DNA of 28,756 bases from an uncultured Eubacteriales bacterium (GTDB taxonomy: Bacteria; Bacillota; Clostridia; Oscillospirales; Oscillospiraceae), in NCBI GenBank assembly GCA_900553135.1, contig USCO01000015.1, positions 1 through 28,756 of the forward strand. The letters are read 5' to 3'. Below are positions 22,384 through 28,756 of the stretch, one piece after another. The notes below the pieces were generated by a model. That model ran no database searches and was not told where the DNA came from. It saw only the letters and a program-made list of their open reading frames with translations. Position 1 is the first letter of the stretch. Each line of letters opens with the position of its first letter. A program made the position numbers and the translations under genes.

Positions 22384-23481
22384 TTAGTGTCTGGTGGAAT
22401 AACCCAGGTGGGGCTCGTTCTTCAGGCGCATCAGCTGAGCGCCGCCCACCTTGTCCAGCAGCTCGTCGTTGTCCTTGACGCTGTAGACCCACTTCTCAAG
22501 GTAGTCCTGGAAGGTCTCGGGGATGGCGATGCCGGCAGCGGCGTCCTCGGCGGCCTTCTTAGCCTTGGCAGCAGCCTCGGCCAGCTTGGCGTCCTCGGGC
22601 TTGGCGGCAGCGGCCTTCTCGGCCTTGGCAGCGGCCTTGGCCAGCTGAGCCTTGGCGTCCTCAGCGTCCTGATACTTGGAGGCCTTGTCGTACTCCTTCA
22701 GGGCGTGAGAGTCGTTGTCGTAGTAGTTGTAGCACTGAGAGGGCCAAGCGCCGTAGGGGCAGTGGACAACGGCGTCCACGCACTGACCAAAGATGCGGGT
22801 CAGAGTGGGATCGCGGCGGATGTACTCGTCGCTGACCAGGTCCTCGCAGGTGACGATGACCTTGCGGGCGGCCACGGCGATGTCAACATCGTGGAACTCG
22901 TCGCCCTCGATGATGCAGGTGCCGTCGGGAGAGGCCTTCTGCACGTGGATGATAGCGGTGTCCAGCTTGGGCACGGGCACGGCCACGACCTTCTCACCGG
23001 GGTTGAAGGGGTTCTCCACCTCAACGCACTTGAGGTCGTCCACCTTGTCCAGAGTCTTGCGCTGCTCCTCGCTGATGCCCCAGTACTTCATCAGACCGGA
23101 ACCCTGCATCAGGCGCACGGGCAGGAAGGGCAGGCCCAGGGAAGCGGCGTGCAGCTGAAGCATCAGAACGTCCTGAGAGTAGTCCTCGTAGGTCAGCTCG
23201 CCCTTCTCGATGGCGGCGCGGAAGCGGCGGGACACGTTGGTGTAGCCGGAGTTGGCGGTGTAGCAGTTGATGTAAGCCTTCACGCGCTTCTCACCGATCA
23301 GCATATCCCAGTCGCCGCCGGCAGGACCGGCCCAGACGGTGAAGTCCTTCTGGCCCTGTCGCAGGATCTCAGCCACCGCGGCATAGGGCTTACGGTTGGT
23401 GGTGAAGCCGCCGAAGGAGATGCAGTCTCCGCTCTCGACGAATTTCGCAACCGCGTCGTGCAAGGTGTAAACTTTGTTCAT
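22384..23481 (-). CDS. gctA: Glutaconate CoA-transferase subunit A, with Ala/Lys-rich insert
   Basis: Partner of GctB in an (AB)4 CoA-transferase. The protein has 365 residues against about 320 in Acidaminococcus. Features: SFGGFTTNRKPYAAVAEIL near the N-terminus, GLPFLPVRLMQGSGLMKYWG, and HVQKASPDGTCIIEGDEFHDVDIA. The extra length is an Ala/Lys/Glu-rich helical stretch at about 272-317 (KAAAKAEKAAAAKPEDAKLA and similar), before the conserved C-terminal FQDYLEKWVYSV and LKNEPHLGY. The start is ATG 23481 after GGGGGT; the ATG 15 nt upstream has no ribosome site. It is first in the gct-gcd-hgd operon, divergent from an AraC-type regulator. Confidence 0.94.
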   Translation of the reverse strand: MNKVYTLHDAVAKFVESGDCISFGGFTTNRKPYAAVAEILRQGQKDFTVWAGPAGGDWDMLIGEKRVKAYINCYTANSGYTNVSRRFRAAIEKGELTYEDYSQDVLMLQLHAASLGLPFLPVRLMQGSGLMKYWGISEEQRKTLDKVDDLKCVEVENPFNPGEKVVAVPVPKLDTAIIHVQKASPDGTCIIEGDEFHDVDIAVAARKVIVTCEDLVSDEYIRRDPTLTRIFGQCVDAVVHCPYGAWPSQCYNYYDNDSHALKEYDKASKYQDAEDAKAQLAKAAAKAEKAAAAKPEDAKLAEAAAKAKKAAEDAAAGIAIPETFQDYLEKWVYSVKDNDELLDKVGGAQLMRLKNEPHLGYSTRH

Positions 23482-23574
23482 AGTGAAAACCCCCATTACA
23501 CTTATTTTTTGATGTACGGTTTTTCTTTCTTACGTTTCCATTTTGTGTGGGTGTACGCCGATTCATCAGTTGCC

Positions 23575-23603
23575 AGTCTAGCACAAGATTTGCAAAAGGT
23601 CTT
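23575..23603 (-). promoter_or_regulatory. Probable promoter of the gctA operon
   Basis: An extended -10, TGC-TAGACT (-10 at 23575-23580), with a poor -35 AAGACC (23598-23603) at 17-bp spacing. The weak -35 fits a promoter that needs an activator. The leader to gctA is about 85 nt and shows no riboswitch I recognise. Confidence 0.5.
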
Positions 23604-23623
23604 TGGGGAACTTGGCGAAAAGT

Positions 23624-23652
23624 TTGCATATCTTCGCTTCCCGTGCTATAAT
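23624..23652 (+). promoter_or_regulatory. Promoter of the AraC-family regulator gene
   Basis: TTGCAT (23624-23629), a 17-bp spacer and a perfect TATAAT (23647-23652) preceded by TGC. It faces away from the gctA promoter; the two -35 boxes are about 20 bp apart. Confidence 0.75.
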
Positions 23653-23742
23653 GCTATCATAACACATCAGCCAAACACGGGCAAGTCTTTCCAGACCTCT
23701 TTTGCCTAATTTATACAGTTTTCCCTCCAAGGAGGTTGTTCT

Positions 23743-24594
23743 ATGACCAATGTTGACTTTCACCTGCAATTAAACCACAATGAAACCTGGAGCATGAGCC
23801 GGCTCCATTTCCACGATTATTACGAGCTGTTTCTCCCCCTCACCAGCCCGGGAAACATCTTCGTCAGCGACCAGGTCTACCCCCTGCGCCGGGGCACCCT
23901 CTATCTCATCGGCGAAAACACCCTGCACCGCACCATCGCCACCGGCTTTCACGCCCGGTATGTGCTGCACATCAGCAAGAAAACCCTGTCCCTGCTGTCC
24001 ACTCCCCAGACCGACTTCACCTGCCTGACCCGGGAGAGTTTTCTTCGGGCCGCCATGAGCAACGAGCAGATGATCTCCATCATCGAGCTCTTCCAGGCCC
24101 TGGAGCGCAACAAAAACGACGGCAGCTTCGGCAGCGACATCCGCCAGACGGTGGCCCTGCTCAACCTGCTGCTGGGGGTGGCCCCTGTGCTCACTTCGGC
24201 CACCGCGGGCGAGGCTGTGCGCAACAAGGACTTCCTTCGGGTGGCCCCCATTCTGGACTACATCCGCAACAACCTCTCCGAGCCCCTCACCCTGGACCAG
24301 ATCGCCAGCCAGTTCTACATCAGCAAGCACTACCTGTGCCGTATCTTCAAGTCGGCCACCGGCTTTTCCGTCATGGAGTACATCATCTACAGCCGGGTCC
24401 TCCACGCCCGGCAGCTGCTGAAGGAGGGCGTCAGCGTTCAGCAGGCGGGCGAGATGTCCGGCTTTTCCGACAACTCCCACTTCATCCGCACCTTCGGCCA
24501 CCTCACCGGCACCTCCCCCGGACGCTACGCCCGGGAATTTCAGAGCAGCGACCAGGTGCTTCTGCGGGACGACGAGCGCCCCGAAAAAAAATAA
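23743..24594 (+). CDS. AraC-family transcriptional regulator, divergent from the glutamate-fermentation operon
   Basis: A 283-residue one-component regulator. The N-terminal half is a cupin-like sensor: RLHFHDYYELFLPL (20-33), PLRRGTLYLIGENTLHR. The C-terminal 100 residues hold two helix-turn-helix motifs: LTLDQIASQFYISKHYLCRIFKSATG and VQQAGEMSGFSDNSHFIRTFGHLTGTSPGRYAREF, the classic AraC/XylS signature. AAGGAGG lies 8-9 nt before the ATG. The divergent position makes it the best candidate regulator of gctA onward; the ligand is unknown. It ends in an intrinsic terminator. Confidence 0.92.
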   Translation: MTNVDFHLQLNHNETWSMSRLHFHDYYELFLPLTSPGNIFVSDQVYPLRRGTLYLIGENTLHRTIATGFHARYVLHISKKTLSLLSTPQTDFTCLTRESFLRAAMSNEQMISIIELFQALERNKNDGSFGSDIRQTVALLNLLLGVAPVLTSATAGEAVRNKDFLRVAPILDYIRNNLSEPLTLDQIASQFYISKHYLCRIFKSATGFSVMEYIIYSRVLHARQLLKEGVSVQQAGEMSGFSDNSHFIRTFGHLTGTSPGRYAREFQSSDQVLLRDDERPEKK

Positions 24595-24628
24595 AAAACC
24601 GGAGCGGAAAATCCGCTCCGGTTTTTTT
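24593..24628. terminator. Bidirectional terminator between the AraC regulator and yitT
   Basis: ACCGGAGCGGA (24598-24608) and TCCGCTCCGGT (24612-24622) form a perfect 11-bp stem, flanked by an A-run on the left and seven T on the right. It works for both convergent genes and overlaps the yitT stop codon. Confidence 0.9.
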
Positions 24629-25505
24629 AATTTCTTGGCCGCCGGTAGAAGTTGCCTGCCAGCCGTTCGGTGCGCAGGACGTTGATAAAGGCGTTGGGGT
24701 CGGCTCCACGGACCATCCGGGTCATCTTCCGCACCTCTCCCACGTAAACCACCGTGTAGATCAGCACGCACCGGTCCCCGTTGTACAGGCCCACGCCCTC
24801 CACCAGGGTGGCGGTGTGGTGCATCTCCTGGATCTGGGCGCACACGCCGCCTGCGCTCTCCCGTCCCGTGACGATAAGCACCGTCACCTGGGTGCTGTCC
24901 GGGTCCATGACCCGCACCACCTGGGTGGAGGCAAACTGGAAGATGATGGAGTACAGGGCGGAGTCCCAGCCAAAGAGGGCGCCCGCCACAATGAGCATCA
25001 CCACGTTGCCCGCCAGGATGTAGTTCCAGGTGCTCACGTTCCACCGCTCCATGAGAGGGATGGCAATAAAGTCGGTGCCGCCGCTGGTGATGCGCACATA
25101 CAGGCAGATGCCGATGGACACACCGTTGATGAGGCCGCCGAACACGGCCACCAGCAGCGGGTCCTCGGTAATGGGCACCGAGGGCACCAGATCGGTGAAC
25201 ACACTGGTCAGCACAATGACAAAGCAGGACCACAGGGTAAACCGCTTACCCACGTACTTCAGACAGAAGAGGGCGGGCAGGGCGTTGATGGCGATGTTGA
25301 TGGGACCAAAGGGCAGCTCTACCCCGAAAAACTCCCAGGAACAGCGCATAATGAGACGGGTCAGACCGGTAAAGCCTCCGGGAAACAGGTCTCCCGCCTG
25401 GACAAAGCTGTTCAGGTTAATGGCCACGATCAAGGCGGAAATGGTGGACACCACCAGGCGGGCGGTTACCGATTCCGACAGATTTCGTTTATTCTCCTGG
25501 TTCAC
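24627..25505 (-). CDS. YitT family membrane protein (DUF161/DUF2179)
   Basis: A 292-residue membrane protein of the widespread Firmicute YitT family, whose function is not established. The first 200 residues hold five or six hydrophobic helices, with conserved FPGGFTGLTRL, GLINGVSIGICLYVRITSGGTDFIA and a SALYSIIFQF segment. The C-terminal 90 residues form the cytosolic DUF2179 domain (VTVLIVTGRESAG, MHHTATLVEGVGLYNGDRCVLIYTVV). The start is GTG at 25505, with GAGGTG 5 nt upstream. It is last in the recA-recX-rimO-pgsA run, 13 nt after pgsA. Confidence 0.9.
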   Translation of the reverse strand: MNQENKRNLSESVTARLVVSTISALIVAINLNSFVQAGDLFPGGFTGLTRLIMRCSWEFFGVELPFGPINIAINALPALFCLKYVGKRFTLWSCFVIVLTSVFTDLVPSVPITEDPLLVAVFGGLINGVSIGICLYVRITSGGTDFIAIPLMERWNVSTWNYILAGNVVMLIVAGALFGWDSALYSIIFQFASTQVVRVMDPDSTQVTVLIVTGRESAGGVCAQIQEMHHTATLVEGVGLYNGDRCVLIYTVVYVGEVRKMTRMVRGADPNAFINVLRTERLAGNFYRRPRN

Positions 25506-25518
25506 AGGTGCACCTCGT

Positions 25519-26046
25519 TTATTTTACCTCAGACAGAATGTCCAGGTTCTTCATGAAATACTCCACACCGGACCAGATGGTGGTCAGCACGATGATGGCC
25601 ACGCACAGGTTGGTGATCTCGTGGCTGTGGGGCAGCAGCAGCATCAGGCAGATGCACACCATGGTAGAGGCGGTCTTTACCTTCCCCGACCAGCCCGCGG
25701 CAATGACCCGGCCCTTGTCGGCGGCCACCATGCGCAGTCCGGACACGCCGAACTCCCGCACGATGACGATGAGCAGGGCCCAGCCGGGCATCTGTCCGAT
25801 CTCCACGAACCACAGCATGGCGGCGGTGACCAGGCACTTGTCCGCCAGGGGGTCCATGAACTTACCGAAGTCGGTGGTCTGGTTGTAGTGACGGGCAATA
25901 TAGCCGTCCAGGGTATCGGTAAGGCTGGCCACAATGAAGATGCCCAGGGCCCAGTAGCTGGCCCCCGGCACATTCAGATACAGCACCAGCAGAAACAGCG
26001 GAATCATCACCACGCGGGCGATGGTCAGCTTATTTGCGGTATTCAT
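25519..26046 (-). CDS. pgsA: CDP-diacylglycerol-glycerol-3-phosphate 3-phosphatidyltransferase
   Basis: PgsA makes phosphatidylglycerol phosphate, the committed step to phosphatidylglycerol, in the inner membrane. The 175-residue protein has the exact CDP-alcohol phosphotransferase motif D-x2-DG-x2-AR-x8-G-x3-D-x3-D: Asp44, Asp47, Gly48, Ala51, Arg52, Gly61, Asp65, Asp69. An N-terminal NTANKLTIARVVMIPLF is typical of PgsA and separates it from phosphatidylserine synthase. About five hydrophobic helices are present. GAGGAG is 12 nt before the ATG, a long spacing. It follows rimO by 18 nt. Confidence 0.94.
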   Translation of the reverse strand: MNTANKLTIARVVMIPLFLLVLYLNVPGASYWALGIFIVASLTDTLDGYIARHYNQTTDFGKFMDPLADKCLVTAAMLWFVEIGQMPGWALLIVIVREFGVSGLRMVAADKGRVIAAGWSGKVKTASTMVCICLMLLLPHSHEITNLCVAIIVLTTIWSGVEYFMKNLDILSEVK

Positions 26047-26064
26047 GACAACGTTCAGCTCCTC

Positions 26065-27390
26065 TTATTCTTCGATCTCTCCGGTCAGGTCGCCGTCGGA
26101 CACGCCGGTGATGCGCACCTGGACAAACTCTCCGGCGGGAATCAGCCCCGCGGTGGTAAAGTACACATGCCCGTCGATCTCCACCGAGTCGGCGTAGGTC
26201 CGGCCCACAAAGCACCCCGCCTGGCTGTCAAAGCCCTCGCAGAGCACCTCCATCACCGTACCCAGACGCTCCTCGTTGTACTCGTCCATCACACGGGACT
26301 GGAGATCCACCACCAGCTCCACCCGGCGCTGGGCGGTCTCGGGGTCCACCTGGCCCTCCATCTTCTCCGCCAGGGTACCCTCCTCGGGGGAGAACTGGAA
26401 CACGCCCGCCCGCTGGATCTTCTGCTCCCGCAAAAACTCACACAGCTCCTCAAACTCGGCCTCGCCCTCTCCGGGCAGACCGCAGATGAGGGAGGTGCGG
26501 ATCACCACGTCGGGCATGGCCTTGCGCAGCTTGGCAAAGAGGGTCTCGATCTCCTGGCGGGTGCTGCGCCGGCGCATGGCCTGGAGGATGCCGTCGTTGG
26601 CGTGCTGGATGGGGATATCCAGATAGTGGACGATCTTCTTTTCCCGGGAAATGACCTCGATGAGCTCGTCGGTCACCGCCTCGGGATAGAGGTAGTGCAG
26701 GCGGATCCAGTGGAAGGGCAGCTTGCACAGCTCTTTCAGCAGCGCCGCCAGAGTGGTGCCGTCTCCCAGGTCCTGGCCGTAGCGGGTGATGTCCTGGGCA
26801 ATGACGATGAGCTCCTTCACCCCGGAGTCGGCCAGCGACTTGGCCTCCTCCAGCAGATGCTCCATGGTGCGGCTGCGGTAGCGGCCACGGAGCTTGGGGA
26901 TGATGCAGAAAGCACAGCCGTTGCTGCACCCCTCGGCGATCTTCAAATAGGCGGTGTAGGGGGGCGTGGTGACCAGGCGCTCGCCGTCGTCGTAGGCTCG
27001 GTCGATGCGCTCGAAGTGCTCGGCCTTCTCCCCCGCCATCAGCTCCTCCACGGCGGTGACCACGTCGGTGTAGCTGCCGGTGCCCAGCATGCCGTCCACC
27101 TCGGGCAGCTCCGCCCGGATGTCATCGGGGTAGCGCTGGGTGAGGCAGCCTGCCACCAGCAGCTTTTTCAGCTTGCCCTCCTCCTTCAGGCGGGCCAGCT
27201 GCAGAATGTTGTCAATGGCCTCGCTCTTGGCCGACTCAATAAAGCCGCAGGTGTTCAGCACCGCCACGTCGGCCCCCTCGGGGTCTCCGGTGACGTTGTG
27301 TCCCGCCTTGCGGCACAGGGCCATCATCTGCTCGGTGTTCACCAGGTTCTTGGCGCACCCCAGAGAGACAAAGGCGACGTTATATCCCAT
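26065..27390 (-). CDS. rimO: Ribosomal protein uS12 methylthiotransferase RimO
   Basis: RimO is a radical-SAM enzyme with two [4Fe-4S] clusters that adds a methylthio group to an aspartate of ribosomal protein S12. I chose ATG 27390 (MGYNVAFVSLGCAKN), 8 nt after GGAG; the 13-residue extension upstream is not conserved-looking. In the 441-residue protein the UPF0004 domain has Cys12, Cys48 and Cys82, the radical-SAM motif is CSNGCAFC (155, 159, 162) and a C-terminal TRAM domain ends the chain. The NLVNTE and HYLDIPIQHANDGIL motifs favour RimO over the tRNA enzyme MiaB. Confidence 0.95.
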   Translation of the reverse strand: MGYNVAFVSLGCAKNLVNTEQMMALCRKAGHNVTGDPEGADVAVLNTCGFIESAKSEAIDNILQLARLKEEGKLKKLLVAGCLTQRYPDDIRAELPEVDGMLGTGSYTDVVTAVEELMAGEKAEHFERIDRAYDDGERLVTTPPYTAYLKIAEGCSNGCAFCIIPKLRGRYRSRTMEHLLEEAKSLADSGVKELIVIAQDITRYGQDLGDGTTLAALLKELCKLPFHWIRLHYLYPEAVTDELIEVISREKKIVHYLDIPIQHANDGILQAMRRRSTRQEIETLFAKLRKAMPDVVIRTSLICGLPGEGEAEFEELCEFLREQKIQRAGVFQFSPEEGTLAEKMEGQVDPETAQRRVELVVDLQSRVMDEYNEERLGTVMEVLCEGFDSQAGCFVGRTYADSVEIDGHVYFTTAGLIPAGEFVQVRITGVSDGDLTGEIEE

Positions 27391-27416
27391 GAATATCGCT
27401 CCATTCCTTCTGTTTG

Positions 27417-28037
27417 CTAAAATTCCCACGAATCCTGCCGCCAGCGGTCCAGCACAGGGCTGATCTCCTGCCAGCGGTAGCCCCGGCGGATCAGGGCGTC
27501 GGAGACCTTTTTCAGTTCCTTGGGGTCCCCCGCCTTGCCCGCCAGCTTCTTTTCCACAAAAGCCCGGATGGCTTCCTCCGGGTCCCGGGCCTGCTCCAAA
27601 GCCTGCTCCCAGTGCTCCCGGGGTACCCCCCGGCGGTACAGCTCGTCCCGCAGCTTCCGCTCGCCGTAGCCCTTGGCGGAGTAGTGGCGCACCACTGTCT
27701 GGGCATAGGCCTCGTCATTGAGAAAGCCCAGCTCCTCCATGCGGTCGCAGATGGCGGCGCTCTCCTCCTCGGTGGCCTCCCACTGCTCCAGCTTGCGTTC
27801 CAGTTCCCGACGGGACATGGGCTTTCCGGTGAGCAGGTTCAGCGCCTTCTCCTTCAGCCCGTTTTTCCGGGCGGAGTCCAGCAGGCGCTGCCGCTCCTCC
27901 TCGTCCAATTCCCGGCCCTGGTACAGGGAGAAGGCCAGTACCTCATTCTCCCCCACCCGCAGCAGCGTCCCGTCCTCCAGCTGGACCAGCCAGCGGCCCT
28001 GGACCCGCTGGGAGGGCTTTAATCCCAGGATTTTCAC
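27417..28037 (-). CDS. recX: Regulatory protein RecX
   Basis: RecX binds RecA filaments and modulates recombination activity. The 206-residue protein shows the family's tandem three-helix repeats: ALNLLTGKPMSRRELERKL, then ICDRMEELGFLNDEAYAQTVV, then GERKLRDELYRRGVPREHWE, and VSDALIRRGYRWQEI at the end. The start is GTG at 28037, directly abutting the recA stop codon (28038-28040), with GAGGAG inside the recA end; translation is very likely coupled. The extended N-terminus (about 60 residues before the first repeat) is usual for Firmicutes. Confidence 0.93.
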   Translation of the reverse strand: MKILGLKPSQRVQGRWLVQLEDGTLLRVGENEVLAFSLYQGRELDEEERQRLLDSARKNGLKEKALNLLTGKPMSRRELERKLEQWEATEEESAAICDRMEELGFLNDEAYAQTVVRHYSAKGYGERKLRDELYRRGVPREHWEQALEQARDPEEAIRAFVEKKLAGKAGDPKELKKVSDALIRRGYRWQEISPVLDRWRQDSWEF

Positions 28038-28756
28038 TTACTCCTCGCCGTCCTCAAAGTCGTCGGCGGACACATCCACCGCCCGGCCCGCGGCCCGGGC
28101 AGCGGCCTGGCCCTGCTTGGACAGCAGCTTGAAGGAGTTCTGCCGGATCTTCTGCTCCAGCTCCTGGGCCAGATCGGGGTTGTCCCGCAGATACTGCTTG
28201 GCGGCGTCCCGGCCCTGGCCCAGGCGCAGCTCGCCCATGGCAAACCAGGAACCGCTCTTCTGCACCAGGTCCAGCTTCACGCCCAGGTCGATGAGCTCGC
28301 CCACCTTGGAGATGCCCTCGCCGTACATGATGTCGAACTCGGCCTCCCGGAAGGGGGGCGCCACCTTGTTCTTCACGATCTTGGCCCGGGTGCGGTTGCC
28401 GATGATCTCAGAGCCGCTCTTCAGGGCCTCGATGCGGCGCACGTCGATGCGCACGGAGGAATAGAACTTCAGCGCCCGACCGCCGGTGGTGACCTCGGGG
28501 TTGCCGTAGACCACGCCCACCTTCTCACGCAGCTGGTTGATGAAGATGACGATACAGTTGGTCTTGGCGATGGAGCCGGCCAGCTTGCGAAGAGCCTGGC
28601 TCATCAGGCGGGCCAGCAGGCCCACGTGGCTGTCGCCCATGTCGCCCTCGATCTCCGCCCGGGGAGTCAGGGCTGCCACGGAGTCCACCACCACCACGTC
28701 AATGGCGCCGGAGCGCACCAGGGCCTCGCAGATCTCCAGGCCCTGCTCGCCGGTGT
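28038..28756 (-). CDS. recA: Recombinase RecA, N-terminal part outside window
   Basis: RecA forms ATP-dependent filaments on single-stranded DNA, pairs homologous strands and triggers LexA cleavage. About 239 C-terminal residues are visible, beginning TGEQGLEICEALVRSGAIDV. They include Walker B VVVVDSVAAL, the L1 region with GLLARLMSQALRKL, INQLREKVGVVYGNPEVTTG, the L2 region GGRALKFYSSVR, and the C-terminal domain ending in the acidic SADDFEDGEE. Walker A lies beyond the window. Only the last part of the gene is present, so its promoter and any SOS box cannot be seen. Confidence 0.97.
   Translation of the reverse strand, partial: TGEQGLEICEALVRSGAIDVVVVDSVAALTPRAEIEGDMGDSHVGLLARLMSQALRKLAGSIAKTNCIVIFINQLREKVGVVYGNPEVTTGGRALKFYSSVRIDVRRIEALKSGSEIIGNRTRAKIVKNKVAPPFREAEFDIMYGEGISKVGELIDLGVKLDLVQKSGSWFAMGELRLGQGRDAAKQYLRDNPDLAQELEQKIRQNSFKLLSKQGQAAARAAGRAVDVSADDFEDGEE

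Noticed and set aside
23482..23574. gctA leader considered as a glutamate- or cobalamin-type riboswitch
   Set aside because: About 85 nt, A/T-rich, with no conserved riboswitch core or stable multi-stem fold that I can see.
25030..27420. 796-codon plus-strand frame opposite yitT, pgsA and rimO
   Set aside because: Antisense shadow; rimO and pgsA on the minus strand have full catalytic motifs.

Overview
The window reads as a chromosomal segment of a GC-rich, Gram-positive anaerobe of the class Clostridia. An Oscillospiraceae-type gut amino-acid fermenter (Flavonifractor/Intestinimonas-like) is my inference from GC content, GTG/TTG starts with strong AGGAGG sites, the recA-recX-rimO-pgsA order and a complete hydroxyglutarate-pathway cluster. 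No transposase, phage gene, CRISPR array or rRNA is visible.

Layout. 1-320 (-): 5' part of a sodium:neurotransmitter symporter family gene. 443-682 (+): promoter, tRNA-Arg(ACG) and two tandem terminators. 700-3304 (+): BirA-type operator and bioY-bioD-bioA. 3323-8253 (-): housekeeping operon rph-rdgB-yhbY-nadD/yqeK-lcp-rsfS (in transcription order). 8345-13435 (-): smc, two small zinc-ribbon membrane proteins, ftsY. 13609-23481 (-): glutamate fermentation cluster gctA-gctB-[30-codon ORF]-gcdA-hgdC-hgdA-hgdB, followed, with its own promoter, by gcdC-gcdD-gcdB. 23743-24594 (+): divergent AraC-family regulator. 24627-28756 (-): recA (5' end missing)-recX-rimO-pgsA-yitT.

How the genes fit. GctAB activates (R)-2-hydroxyglutarate to its CoA ester. 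HgdC, an ATP-driven [4Fe-4S] activator, fires electrons into the HgdAB dehydratase, which makes glutaconyl-CoA. The GcdABCD membrane complex then decarboxylates this to crotonyl-CoA and pumps Na+. Gcd needs covalent biotin, and a biotin uptake/synthesis operon lies about 10 kb away in the same window. Glutamate dehydrogenase, 2-hydroxyglutarate dehydrogenase and the crotonyl-CoA to butyrate genes are not in the window.

Most notable: an unannotated single-helix membrane peptide ORF between gctB and gcdA, in frame with the gctB stop; a GcdD subunit fused to its own biotinyl domain, almost identical to that of the adjacent GcdC (98 identical bases in a row); a 16-bp perfect stem-loop at the very 5' end of the predicted gcdC transcript; an Ala/Lys-rich insert in GctA; and two small zinc-ribbon membrane proteins between smc and ftsY.
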